This document shows, piece by piece, positions 1 through 10,940 of a stretch of 64,000 bases of DNA (the stretch's first letter is position 1; every line of letters begins with the position of its first letter). Origin of the DNA: Plasmodium brasilianum (Eukaryota; Apicomplexa; Aconoidasida; Haemosporida; Plasmodiidae). Under the pieces are notes generated by a model. The model ran no database searches and was not told the DNA's origin. It worked only from the letters and a program-made list of their open reading frames with translations. Both the position numbers and the translations under genes were made by a program. The stretch lies in the NCBI RefSeq assembly GCF_023973825.1, contig NC_090126.1, forward strand, positions 434,001-498,000. The letters run 5' to 3'.

Positions 1-1317
1 ACAAACATATTTTATGCCCTCCTATTTAAATCCCAAAGTTTGCCTGTACAGTTACGTGTTCACGTTTTATAAAAATAGAATATATATGTGTATACAAAGG
101 CATCCTTTTTTGAGTCTATTTTCATATGTAACAAAATTGTAAATTAGGTATAAAATTGTAAATATATGAAGGAGTACTGCAACTACCTGATCTACTTCAA
201 CTATCACGTAGCATAACTTACTCCTTCTTACCTCAAAAGTGTAGTACACTGATAAAGCCCTCTTATGAGTTCGGGGGAGACGTATTTTTTTCTCATTTCC
301 TTTCAAAAAACCATTTATAGTACACTAAAATTAAGTAGTATGATCGTCTAAAGCTTACCGATTTGTGTGTGTTCCTTTAAGCATATAAATATAACTTTTA
401 CTGCGCGAAACTTAGATTAAGTCAAATTTATGTTTTTCTCTTTTTATTATTTATTCATCGACGGTAAAAAATTAATTCGCTCGTTTCTATTTTTTTAATT
501 TATTATTTTTTTTGTTTTTTTATTTTATACACTTACTATTTCGCTTAACATGTGGCACATATAAAAGCATTTCATCTCAAGAAACAAGATCTACATGTAA
601 CACACGGATCAGCAAAGGGGGAGGGGGGGAGATTTATATCACATTTAGAAGGATATTGCTGAGGAGACAAGGCCAGAGCATCACATTTATGAAAAAAAAA
701 GAAAGAAATGAACACTAAGTCGAAATTTAGGAACAAAAAAAAAAAAAAAATGAACAGTCAAGTGAAATTTAGGAGAAAAAAAAAAAATGAACAGTCAGGT
801 GAAATTTAGGAGAAAAAAAAAAAAAATGAACAGTCAGGTGAAATTTAGGAGAAAAAAAAAAAAAAAATGAACAGTCAGGTGAAATTTAGGAGAAAAAAAA
901 AAAAAAAATGAACAGTCAGGTAAAAATTAGGAGGAAAAAAAAGAAAAGAAAAAGAAAAAAAAATCAAAAGCATAAGCAAAATAATCTAGAACACTGCTTC
1001 AGTTGAAATGCCCATAACGGATCTTTAATTAAAATATTACCTCTTCGCACTTTTTCATTTTTTCATATAAGGAAATTTATTATGTTATAGGATAAGGCAT
1101 AAACCCCTACAGCCATGACCTGCTCCCCCCATTTTTATTTCCTACATAAATTCGAGTGTAATATTGTAAAAAATTAATCTTAAAAAAAAATTCACCTCTT
1201 AATACCGCGGAAAAAAAAAAAAAAAAAGATAAAATGTTGCTTTCTTTAAACAAGATATCTAAAAATTTTGTTTGATGTGTTTTTTTATAGTTTTCTTATC
1301 TTTACACCTAACTTAAA
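1..1317. other. AT-rich spacer, no gene seen
   Basis: No convincing coding stretch was found on either strand. It holds poly-A/T tracts and the tandem array described separately. The right end is the presumed 5' flank of the small + strand gene starting near 1318. Confidence 0.6.
735..925. repeat. Tandem repeat, about 36-40 bp unit, five copies
   Basis: Each copy is a poly-A run of variable length followed by ATGAACAGTCAGGTGAAATT and TAGGAG. Copies differ mainly in A-run length, with one base change (AAGTG for AGGTG) in the first copy and decay in the last. It is non-coding and upstream of the gene at 1318. Confidence 0.9.
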
Positions 1318-2907
1318 ATGAATAGAGATAAATTAGAAAAGCAGAGACTAATGCAAAGGAATGAAAAGCATATCAAAAATTACGTCACTGATAATGTAAT
1401 AAAAGATATAAAGTGCAAAGATGACGGTAATTAGAGAGTCATTTTGTAGAAGCAAATGAAAATTACGTGAACATAAGAAATTAAGAGTACACACAAACCT
1501 GAAAACATACACACGTGCATTCATCACGTCACTTTTAACATTTCTCTAATAAGCGAATGAAGATATGGAAAAAAAAAAAAAAAATATATATATATATTTA
1601 TATACTTATGTATTTATATTGCTACACACTTGTTTATACGTAAAGTTTCCAACCCCCTCTCTATTATATTTTCAGACAAGTTGTACTTAAGGAAGGATGA
1701 GGCAGCCTATGAAAACTACAAAATCAGAGAGAAGGAAAAAATAAATTCATATATTAGAATAGAAAATAGGAGGTACGAAGAAGAAAAAAAATAGAGTAAA
1801 ATAAATAAAAAATAACAAACAAACCACGTAACAATAAATTGTGATAACACCTTAAATGTCATTCGCGGTAGGAGGGAAAACCTTTGCAGGAACGAGAACA
1901 GATGGCAAATGGCAGAACTCAAAGCTCAAGTATGAACACATATAAATGGGAGTAAATACTAATGTATCAGGCGAATAGACACATAAATATAAACATGCAC
2001 AAATGTATACACCCACATTCATACACATACAAAAGATATAACAAAAAAAAAAAAGGTGTGTAAACGTGGCATAGAGACTAATCACTAAAATTAGGATAGT
2101 TGTGTAAATCAGAATTAGCACCAAAAAAAAAAAAAAAATAAATAAAATAAAATTAACTTATCTGTCTTTTTTCTTTCTTTTTTGCTCTTTTTTACAAAAC
2201 AAAACGCGTAATATCTTGCAAATATACACTTCTTTCCTCCCGCTGTTACTATAAAAGAAAGAAGTAGACAAAACAAATAGATTACAGCAAATGCCTTTTA
2301 AAAGCGAAAAAAATAAGTCTAAGTAATACAAAAAGAGGAAATTACATATAAAATGCGTACAAATTAAGTAAATAGTTTGAGAACAAAAGAGATAGATAGA
2401 GAAATAAAGTGAGAGAGAGAGAGAGAAAAAAAAATGTTATTTCTCAAGTTACGTAAAAAAAAAATTTTTGCATAATTTTACCATAAATAATTTTAAAAAT
2501 TTGTCAGGTGCAATCATGACATTATAAATCATGAATACACAAATTATGAAGAGTCTATCAAATTAGAAAAAAAAAAAATGTACGGATCAGCAGCATGAAA
2601 AATGTTACAATGTGCACATGTAAATAATGCTGTATATAAATCCATGTACAAAAATGACCCGACTGTTCTTACACCACAGATTTGTGCAAATAAAAGAAGG
2701 GACTTCTTGACTGAAAGGATGAGCGGCTCGTACAACCCAATTACCGGTTGATATATATTCTTGTCAAGTTGCATTTTTATTTGTTTATATCGTATTATTT
2801 TATTTTTCCCTTTTAACCGATAAGTCCACTGTGTTGACTAGTTATGTCCGCTCAACTGACCACTGCTCTAATTTTTCTTTTCACTTTCAGGTGAGAAGAG
2901 GAGCTGA
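1318..2907 (+). CDS. Small spliced helical protein, unknown (microtubule-associated?)
   Basis: Several short exons give a charged, helix-rich small protein. Exon 1 is 1318-1426 (starts MNRDKLEKQRLMQRNEK), exon 2 is 1676-1772 and exon 3 is 1872-1929; all have GT-AG borders and compatible phases (residues such as RRENLCRNENRWQMAELKAQ). A later exon ends near 2751 (RRDFLTERMSGSYNPITG) and a last exon at 2891-2907 adds GEKRS and a stop. The middle (about 2290-2670) is not resolved: a candidate exon at about 2291-2325 joins in phase to one beginning at 2511, but the junction to the exon at about 2680 does not keep phase with its best acceptor. I do not recognise the family. The repeated Arg/Glu-rich helices and a C-terminal NPITG remind me of small axonemal or microtubule inner proteins, but that is only an impression. 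Confidence 0.45.
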
Positions 2908-3127
2908 AAGGAAGATGTTCAAAGAGGACAATTATTCAACGGAATCTTCCACTTATCCGAGGCTACTACGAGATTTGTTTTTTTATTTTTTAAAAATATG
3001 TCTTTTTTGAAATATATTTTTTATCCATCACCAACATCTACCATTTTGGTTAATGTTTTCATCATGTCAAAAAAAGAGACGCGCTTCCTAAACCTGTCTT
3101 TTCCCTCCCCCCCAAAAGGGGTACACA

Positions 3128-3262
3128 AATGTACATATAAATATATATATATATATATATAACTACGTGCATACATATATATAAATACGTGTGTACATAT
3201 ATATAAATACGTGCATACATATATATAAATACGTGCATACATATATATATATATATATTCGT
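3128..3262. repeat. (TA)n and ATACGTG.. microsatellite
   Basis: Alternating TA runs are interspersed with a roughly 24-base unit (ACATATATATAAATACGTGC) repeated about four times. It lies just 3' of the stop of the large minus-strand gene, possibly in a terminal intron or the 3' UTR. Confidence 0.8.
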
Positions 3263-3355
3263 ACGCGTTTTTTCCCTCCACAGAAATTCCTACAAATATG
3301 GAGACCGCCATTTGTATACTCTTCCACCTACTGCACATCACCAGCGTTTTTCTTT

Positions 3356-6333
3356 TCAGAAAAGAACAATCACATGAGACGGATACACGTGAAAAATCTT
3401 TTTTGACGAAACATGAAGTGGATCTATCAAAAGAAATTGCAAATTATTATTTTCTAAATTTTCATTTACTGCTTTTTCAATTTCACTTATTTTTTCATCA
3501 TTATGATAAAGAAAAGAAGTGTTAGCAGATGGTTTTAACTTGTTTGCATAAGCGAATTGTTCTCCATAATGTGCTGCACCATGTGATGTATCATGTGCTT
3601 CTCCATATACTGCACTGCGTGTGATATTTTTTTTCCCCTTGAACCCAACTTTTTTTATTCCATCTGAAATATGAATATTGCTTAAAGCACAAAATTCATC
3701 AACGGCGTTAATGAAAAAAGAAAATTTCTTACATAGAGGTGTATTTTCTTTTCCTCTTTTTAATTTTACTATTTCTTGATAATTTCTTCGAATATTTTTC
3801 CATTTTAAAAAATTAATAACAACAACAAAATTCTCTTGTTCGTTTAGACAATTCATACCATATATATATAAACATATTGTAGTAAATGTAACCTTTCTTG
3901 CTATAAAGGGTATAATTTTTTTAATAGTACATTTTCTTTTTATGTTTGCATTAAATTTATAAAAATAGGCATTTTTTGATTTGTTCTTATTTTTTACCTT
4001 ATACACATTCATTATTTTTTTATGATGGATATAATAATTAATAAAAGACGTAAATATATAACTGTTCATAAAAAAATGTTTTATTATTGTGTTGTCTCTT
4101 TTGTTATCTTCAATATATTCGAAGATGCACAGATCTAATTCATCCTTGCTTAAAATTTTCCCCCTTTCCAAGCAAAACGCACACACGCACTGTGCTCGTC
4201 CTAGAGCCATTGGAGCCCCTCCCATCAACTCATCCTTCCTATTGCTACTGCTATGGATGCTACACATGCTTCCACTATTGCTTCCTCTACCACCGCTTTC
4301 TCCACGGCTACTCTTTCTACCCACATTTTCGTCATCCCACCTTTCCAAATTTATATAACACTCCTCAACTTCACTAGTGCTGTCAAATATCCCATTGGGA
4401 CAGTCCATTCCGTTCGTACGCCCCCCCCTACATCCACTCCGATTCATCATTAACATATTTTTGTTTATTAGTCGAATGAAACCAGATACCAAATCCCTAA
4501 AGTTTAAACCCTTTATATTATTCTGTCGTGATATTTCGTTATTTATATTTTTAAAATTTCGGTATAAAATTAAATTCTTTTTTAATAAAAAGTTTTTCCC
4601 TTTTTTCTTCTCCTCCTTCACGTTCACACAGTCTTGAGAGGATTTCCCGTCAAGATTTACCCTCTCATATATTACCCCTTTATCCTTTTTGTTAACTTCC
4701 TTTAATTTCGCTTCTCCCTCCTTTTTCGCTTCTCCCTCCTTTTTCGCTTCTCCCTCCTTTTTCGCTTCTCCCTCCTTTTTCGCTTCCCCCACCTTTTTCG
4801 CTTCTCCCTCCTTTTTCGCTTCCCCCACCTTTTTCGTTTCTCCCACCTTTTTCGCTTCTCTCTCCTGTTTCTCTTTTTTCCCCTTATCTACCGCATTATC
4901 CTCTATGCCAAACAAATAAGTGTATAAGTGGTTGTACCTACTCGAACGAGAGTCATATGTAATTTTTTCCAACTCATTTTTCTTATTTGTATCGTCTTCA
5001 TTATCCCTCCCTACATAGTAGTAATTATAAATATCAAGGGTATTATTTTGCTCCTTTTCTAAGCTACCCAAACTGTCTGAGTTAGAATTATTTGAAAAAA
5101 AGGAATAATCCGACTTGACATTACTACCCTCTGTTAAGTTTAAAATATCTTCTTCTGAACTATTTTCGCTTTCTGTAATTTCCTCTTTAGTTTCACTATT
5201 TTCCCCTTTTGTTATATCAACAATGCTCAAAAAATTAAGTTTTCTAGAAGCTCTTTTTTTTAGTTTTTCAAAATTTATTAGTCGATACATACCTGACCGT
5301 TCGCTCTTGCAAACGCTTTTACCATCATCGTTGCTATAGTACTTTCCCCTGTTCCTACTTCTGCTACATTCAAATTTTATTTTTCTTAATCCTTCCTCTG
5401 TACATCCATTCTTCTTGTTAATCTCCTTCTCAACAATATTATAATTCTCCTTATTATAATATTCATTACTTCCTTTCTGTTTATTGCAGTCCACTGTTTT
5501 GTCATTACTACAATTGTGTTCTTCCCCCCAAGATTCAATTCCTTTTTCTGTTATATCATTGCTTGCAAAGACATCCATGCAACGAACTGTATCTTTTTTC
5601 AAATTACACACTTTATCAAATATTTTATTACAACTATAATACTTTCCATCTTCGTAAGTTTTTCGATATAATACACAATGCATGTTATTTCCATTTTTTA
5701 TTTTTTTCTCTATATCCTTTTTTTCCTTAGATTGTTCATCCTTGCAATTTTGTTTTTTGACCCCTGAAGATAATGAGAATGCACTGCTTTCTGAGTTGCT
5801 ACTTCTGAGACACCTTTTTTTTCTTCTTTCATCGATCCTTATATTTATTATTTTATTCATTCTTTTGTTCATTCCTTTAATTGTTCCTTTATTTATTTTA
5901 TTACTCCTTTTATTTCTTCTCTTTTCTGTATTGCTACTTTTATCCGTATCATTACTACTAAAGAGGAGGTACTTCCTTTTCAGTTTGTTTCTTTTATGCT
6001 TTATTTCATGTTCCACAGGAACATCAATACTGCTCTCTGAGTTGCTACTAAACAAGCTTTTTTTCTTTTCGTATGTTGTCTCTCTTTTTATTTCATGTCC
6101 CATAGACACAACTTCACTCCCCTCTGAATTGCTACTAAACAAGCTTTTCTTCTTTTCATATATTGTCTCTCTTTTTACTTCATCTTTTACAGTTATGTTG
6201 TTATGTCTATCCAAATTGGGGCTAAATAAAGGTTCCTTTCTTTTTTTTTTTTTTTTTTTTTTTTTTTGACTTGTTCATTTTTTTCAAATATTTTATTACT
6301 ACTACTTTCCGAATTGCTGTCAAATAAGTTCAT
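3356..6333 (-). CDS. Large low-complexity Plasmodium protein, unknown; 5' frameshift
   Basis: One long open frame (3356 to about 6267) of roughly 970 codons has no ATG at its 5' end: it runs upstream into a 27-T (poly-Lys) tract at 6241-6267 and then a stop. On the far side, in another frame, an ATG at 6333-6331 opens MNLFDSNSESSS, the same motif as the internal repeats (KKSLFSSNSE at three places). The real start is therefore probably 6333 and the gene is shifted by the homopolymer (see findings). The body is Lys/Glu/Asn/Ser-rich, with a tandem GEAKKEGEAKK array encoded at about 4690-4870. The last 260 residues or so (3400-4190) are less repetitive, with a CAFCLERGK segment and aromatic-rich stretches, and may be a folded domain. 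The stop is at 3358-3356; a possible further exon ([18 protein letters not shown]) lies at about 3024-3100. I do not recognise the family. Confidence 0.75.
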
Positions 6334-7323
6334 TTTTATTTCTTTTGTTTCTTTTTTTTTTTTTTTTGCCGCAAAATGGTATAAAAAACTCCAAAAAAAA
6401 AAAAAAAAAAAAAAAGAAGATGGAGAGATGTATTCTTGTTAATATTTGTTTATTAAAAATACGTATAATGAAACCTCCTGTTTAACCCTACAAATGTGTC
6501 CATTTTTCGATTGTTCAAGTATTATTATAAAAAATGTATGTTAAACAAAAAAAAAAAAAAAATGCAAGAAGAAAAAATAAAAGCTCAATATAAATGATCT
6601 TCCCTCACAACACCATTTATTAATTCATTTATGATATAATAAATATGTACTTAATATGTATGTGCATATGTACGTATGATTTATATATATCGCTAAAAGC
6701 CCAAAGAAAATTATCACACATAAATACACATCCTCCAATGTGTAAAAAGTGAATGGAAAAGATTAATTTAGATCTTTACTGAAATGGGGAAAGAATGGAT
6801 ATGTTCACCTACATACATTCAAAAGAATAGGACAAAAAATTATCACTAAACAGATATGGTAACTTTAAGCAAATTAGTTTCCTTGTTTTACTTCACACAA
6901 TTGTTTATTCATTTGGTCGTTTATTATTTCCATTACACGTATATGCGTTTACTCATGTTTGTGCACTTGTTTTGTAAAGAGCACATTTGAATAATGGGAA
7001 CGTACACTGTTAATTGCCACGTTTGAGTTTTACAATATGGAGAATTTTTTTTTTTTTTTTTTTTTACCTTGCCTGTGCAGGATAATTTTAATTAAAAGGT
7101 AAAGAAGTGATCAAGTAAACAATCGAACGATTGAACAATTGGCGAAGTAAATTATTAACAAAGTGAAGAAGTGGAGAAGCTAAACCCGGAAAATCACTTT
7201 TCTCCCCCAATTTCTTACCAGTGGTCAGCTCAACTGACATATTTACGTTAACCCCTCTGTGCAATTATTTTTTTCATTAATACATAATTAAGAATAAATG
7301 TACTTAAAATAAGTATCTTAAAC
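6334..7323. other. Divergent intergenic region
   Basis: About 1 kb lies between the minus-strand gene starting near 6333 and the plus-strand gene at 7324, so it should hold both promoters. It contains A-runs at 6393-6415 and 6548-6562 and a T-run at about 7047-7065. No extra coding stretch was identified. Confidence 0.5.
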
Positions 7324-9024
7324 ATGACTAAGAACAAATGTGTAGGTAATGAAAAAGTTATAACTCCTATCATCAACAAAGGAGCCATCAAGCCGGTCGA
7401 AATAAAGAGCATTCACGAATTACAGTACGAGTTAAATATCAAAATTTACACAAACATATATACGTATAATACACTGTGTAATGGTATATTTATATGTAGA
7501 GGTATTAATGGAATTACTGGTAAAAAGAACAGCGGGAAAAGCAGTCTTTGTTCCCACATTTGTGTAAATTTATTTTTTAATGACTTATTACACTTTTTTC
7601 ATCTTTTCTATTCAACGTACTTTGATTTTGAAAATTTTTTACATAAGAAAAATATAGAAAATAAATTCTCTTCCAAAATATCAAAAAATTTAAAGAATCT
7701 AAGAAAAGAGTTTAATATTGAAAGTACAAATTTTCAAGAGTTAAATCAGCTGCTAAATTATTTCACCCTTTTATTTATAGACTTATATGATAAAAAGGTA
7801 AAGGAAAAGAATGCAGGATTTTTATTAAATTATAACAGAATTTATAACAATAACCAGTTTTCTAAAAAAAGAATTATTTACATAGACCTAGATAACAGTT
7901 TTTACATTGAAAGATACAAAAATATGATTTATTCCTCTATAGAAAAAATAAAAAAATTAATAAATACTTATATTAATTTCTGTGGTGAGAAAAATTCTTT
8001 TTTATTTTTATTACTACTGGACAGTTCTAATTTCTATCAAAAACAACAGCTGTTTAACATATATAAAAATTATACTAAAGAATGGTACCTGTTCATAAAT
8101 CTATTTAATCATTATTTAAATAAATACATTGATGATATTACCTTCTTTGATGTTTTCAAAAATTTACAAATCTTAAAAATTTTCAATTTTTCTGAACTTG
8201 TTAATGTTGTTCATTTTATATGTGACCATGTTGAAAAATACGCTCATCCTAAAACTAACCATTTTAACAAATATATACCTTCAGATTTGGGGGCGGTAGT
8301 ATTGGACAACTTAAATTATTTGCACAAAAGCAACACAGTAAACGATATGCAGTTAACAAATGCGCAGTTAAAAGATAAGCAGCCAAATGATGAGCAGCCA
8401 AATGATGAGCAGCCAAACAATGAGCAGCCAAACAATGAGCAGCCAAATAATGAGCAGTCAAACAATGAGCAGCCAAACAATGAGCAGCCAAACAATGAGC
8501 AGCCAAACAATGAGCAGCCAAATGATGAGCAGCCAAATGATGAGCAGCCAAATAATAAGCAGCTAAATAGTAAGCATCTAAACAATAAGCATTTAAACAA
8601 TAAGAAGCTAAATACCGAGCAGCTAAATAATGAGCTTAAATGTTTGTTAATGAAACTGTCCAAACTATCTACAGAACATAAAATTTGCGTTTTGATAACA
8701 AATAATGATAGTAAATATTTTAAAAAACATGACGAACATTTCAATAAAATTTACTCAAAATATGTGTACCACCACATAATTGTAAGATTCATTAATCAAA
8801 AGAATTTATTTGAGCATAATTATCCTACGAAAAAGGTAAGCAAAAAAAATGACTGCTACACCCCGTCAAGTGATGAAGGGTCAGATGAAATGGCGGAAAA
8901 TCATGATGATAACTTCTGTACAAAAAGATATAACCAGAGATACATAAAGATAAAAAAAAAAGGTAAAGACAACATATGCTTTTTTGAAATAAATGAATAC
9001 GGAATTGAAACCTTGTTGCACTAA
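7324..9024 (+). CDS. RAD51/RecA-like P-loop ATPase (RAD51 paralogue-like)
   Basis: Single-exon protein of 566 residues. Residues 66-73 (GKKNSGKS) are a Walker A P-loop preceded by a hydrophobic strand. Further on come RIIYIDLDNSF, a probable strand-plus-Asp element, and GAVVLDNLNYLH at about 320-331, a Walker-B-like strand ending in Asp. The C-terminus (CFFEINEYGIETL) resembles the last RecA-core strand pair (F.I...GI) of RAD51-type proteins. RAD51 paralogues work in homologous recombination. There is no helix-hairpin-helix N-domain, so it looks like a short XRCC2/RAD51-paralogue type. An in-frame 15-bp tandem repeat (NEQPN units, about residues 350-420) sits between the Walker B-like strand and the next core strand, as is common for Plasmodium insertions. 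The start ATG is the first in frame. Family level is fairly likely; the exact paralogue is not assigned. Confidence 0.6.
   Translation: MTKNKCVGNEKVITPIINKGAIKPVEIKSIHELQYELNIKIYTNIYTYNTLCNGIFICRGINGITGKKNSGKSSLCSHICVNLFFNDLLHFFHLFYSTYFDFENFLHKKNIENKFSSKISKNLKNLRKEFNIESTNFQELNQLLNYFTLLFIDLYDKKVKEKNAGFLLNYNRIYNNNQFSKKRIIYIDLDNSFYIERYKNMIYSSIEKIKKLINTYINFCGEKNSFLFLLLLDSSNFYQKQQLFNIYKNYTKEWYLFINLFNHYLNKYIDDITFFDVFKNLQILKIFNFSELVNVVHFICDHVEKYAHPKTNHFNKYIPSDLGAVVLDNLNYLHKSNTVNDMQLTNAQLKDKQPNDEQPNDEQPNNEQPNNEQPNNEQSNNEQPNNEQPNNEQPNNEQPNDEQPNDEQPNNKQLNSKHLNNKHLNNKKLNTEQLNNELKCLLMKLSKLSTEHKICVLITNNDSKYFKKHDEHFNKIYSKYVYHHIIVRFINQKNLFEHNYPTKKVSKKNDCYTPSSDEGSDEMAENHDDNFCTKRYNQRYIKIKKKGKDNICFFEINEYGIETLLH
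8368..8640 (+). repeat. In-frame 15-bp repeat inside the RAD51-like gene
   Basis: Units of the form AATGAGCAGCCAAAC (and AATGATGAGCAGCCA variants) encode NEQPN/DEQPN and decay to NKQLN/NKHLN toward 8640. Because the unit is a multiple of three, array length can vary without breaking the frame. Confidence 0.95.
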
Positions 9025-9821
9025 TATCCTAAAAAGTGTGTCCCTACTAGTGAGCAAGCAACTGTGTGTGCATTTAAGTAACGAATTCAGAAATATAAAA
9101 TAAATTAAAATAAATAAATAAACAAGTAAACAAATAAACATCTAAACAAATAAACATCTAAACAAATAAACAGCTAAACAAATAAACAGCTAAACAAATA
9201 AACAGCTAAACAAATAAACAGCTAAACAAATAAACAGCTAAACAAATAAACAGCTAAACAAATAAATAATTGTATATAAAAATTACCCCAAAAATGAACA
9301 GAAAAAGGAAAGAATATAAAATATAAAAAACTTGCTTCCAGTTATAATAAATAAATATATTGTACATGTACTTTCTTCAAATTCTCGAAGAATAACCAGT
9401 GTGTGTCATTGAAAAAGCCCCACTTGTATTTACAAAATCGTCAAAAAAAAAAAAGGTAACTGTTTTGCACATTTTTACACAAAACTGAAATTTTAAATAG
9501 CTTTTCATAACTCTGCATAATTTTATATGTATTTTTTTTTTTTCTTTTAAATATAAGAAAATGCCAATTTTTTTTTTGAACAATTCACATCCTTTTTTCT
9601 TTTTTTCTATTCATGTTATCACAATTTCATTTATAGTCAATGTATATGTGCATTTTTAAAGGAGCCCTTTAAAATATAAAAAGGGCATATGACATTACTA
9701 CAAAAGGAGTGATAGTAACAAAAACGTTTATTTGGAAAAGTAAATTAAATAATTTTTACTTTAATACATATAAACATATATATATATAAACATATGTATG
9801 TATGTATACATATATATATAT

Positions 9822-9853
<32 letters not shown>

Positions 9854-10318
9854 TTCCGTTTAATAAAAATGACATGACTATATTCACTATTAATAAAGTT
9901 CAATTCGCTGTTAGCGCTTAATAATTAAATCTGTGTTGTTTTCCCATAAACGTAAGCATAATATAAACATTTTCTACATGAAAAAAATATAACAGCATAT
10001 GTATTATCCTTGTTTCTTCTCTTTTTTTTTTTTACATTTACTTTTTTATGCAATAAAATTTTATTTTGCCGAAAAATGCAACTAGTATAAACTCGCATAA
10101 TTTCTTCTTATTACATTTTCATAAAAATAAATAAGCACATATATACTTACACATGCACACACATATATATACACATATAAAAGCATATTTTGTACAAACA
10201 CATACACACCTATATATATGTATATATATATACATACACTTCTCCACTTTGTATGCACCAGTGCAACGTACAAAGGTATCATATAACAACGGATTTCCTT
10301 AAAAAAATAATCAATTCT
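9025..10318. other. Convergent intergenic region with minisatellite
   Basis: 3' flanks of the RAD51-like gene (+) and eIF5A (-). It contains a 16-bp array (AACAAATAAACAGCTA, about 9116-9270, roughly nine copies, the first ones variant), T-runs near 9532 and 10025, and TA-rich stretches at 9770-9850. No coding stretch was accepted. Confidence 0.6.
9116..9270. repeat. 16-bp tandem repeat AACAAATAAACAGCTA
   Basis: Six near-identical copies are flanked by variant copies (AACATCTA, AAGTAAAC). It lies just after the stop of the RAD51-like gene and is not coding. Confidence 0.9.
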
Positions 10319-10804
10319 TTATGATGATAATTCCTTCACAGCAATAATTTTTTCCTGACCACAAGCAGATAGGACACTAACTAAAACTGATTTTCCACTA
10401 TCAAATAAATTACGTATTTGTTTAGCTACTTCATCAAAATTTCCTTCCGAATCTTTTGGTAAACTTAAATCATCTTTTGTATCACCATTTTCGTACAGTA
10501 AAGAAACAAAACCATCCTCCGTAATATCAATTAACTGCAATTCCGTTCTTTTAACAACAGGTACATCCATGTTATGGGATGTAGGACATATATCTTCATA
10601 TTTTTTACCAGTAAAAATATCAATACCTACAATGTGTGCTTTTGCATGACCATGTTTTCCAGTTTTGGATGTTGAATAATCAACAACTTTACATGGATGC
10701 TCTTTTAACATGACATGCCCATTTTTTTTTATTGCACCCGCCTGCACAGGATAGGTTTGTGATGCTCCTGCATCAATATTATCATATGTTTCGTGATCTG
10801 ACAT
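10319..10804 (-). CDS. EIF5A: Translation initiation factor 5A (eIF5A)
   Basis: Full-length single exon of 161 residues, the usual eIF5A length. The hypusine loop STSKTGKHGHAKAH is intact, with the modified lysine at K50. The N-terminal SH3-like domain is followed by the OB-fold half (GIDIFTGKKYEDICPTSHNM onward). eIF5A acts in the cytosol on stalled ribosomes, helping peptide bonds at proline-rich stretches and termination; the lysine is modified by deoxyhypusine synthase and hydroxylase. The start ATG (10804-10802) begins MSDHETYDNIDAG, typical of the family. The leader just upstream is a 22-bp tandem array. Confidence 0.98.
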   Translation of the reverse strand: MSDHETYDNIDAGASQTYPVQAGAIKKNGHVMLKEHPCKVVDYSTSKTGKHGHAKAHIVGIDIFTGKKYEDICPTSHNMDVPVVKRTELQLIDITEDGFVSLLYENGDTKDDLSLPKDSEGNFDEVAKQIRNLFDSGKSVLVSVLSACGQEKIIAVKELSS

Positions 10805-10811
10805 GTTCAGG

Positions 10812-10940
10812 TAATTTTTTACGCAATTGTAAACAAATTTTTACGCAATTGTAAACAAATTTTTACGCAATTGTAAACAAATTTTTACGCAATTGTAAAC
10901 AAATTTTTACGCAATTGTATACACACTTTTTTACTCAATT
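10812..10940. repeat. 22-bp tandem repeat in the eIF5A leader region
   Basis: Five copies of a 22-bp unit (TTTTTACGCAATTGTAAACA plus AA) end with degenerate copies. The array begins within about 10 bases of the eIF5A start codon, so on the minus strand it would lie in the 5' UTR or core promoter. Confidence 0.9.

Noticed and set aside
8264..8744. Minus-strand ORFs of CSLFG / LAAHC repeats
   Set aside because: Antisense shadows of the QPNNE array in the RAD51-like gene.
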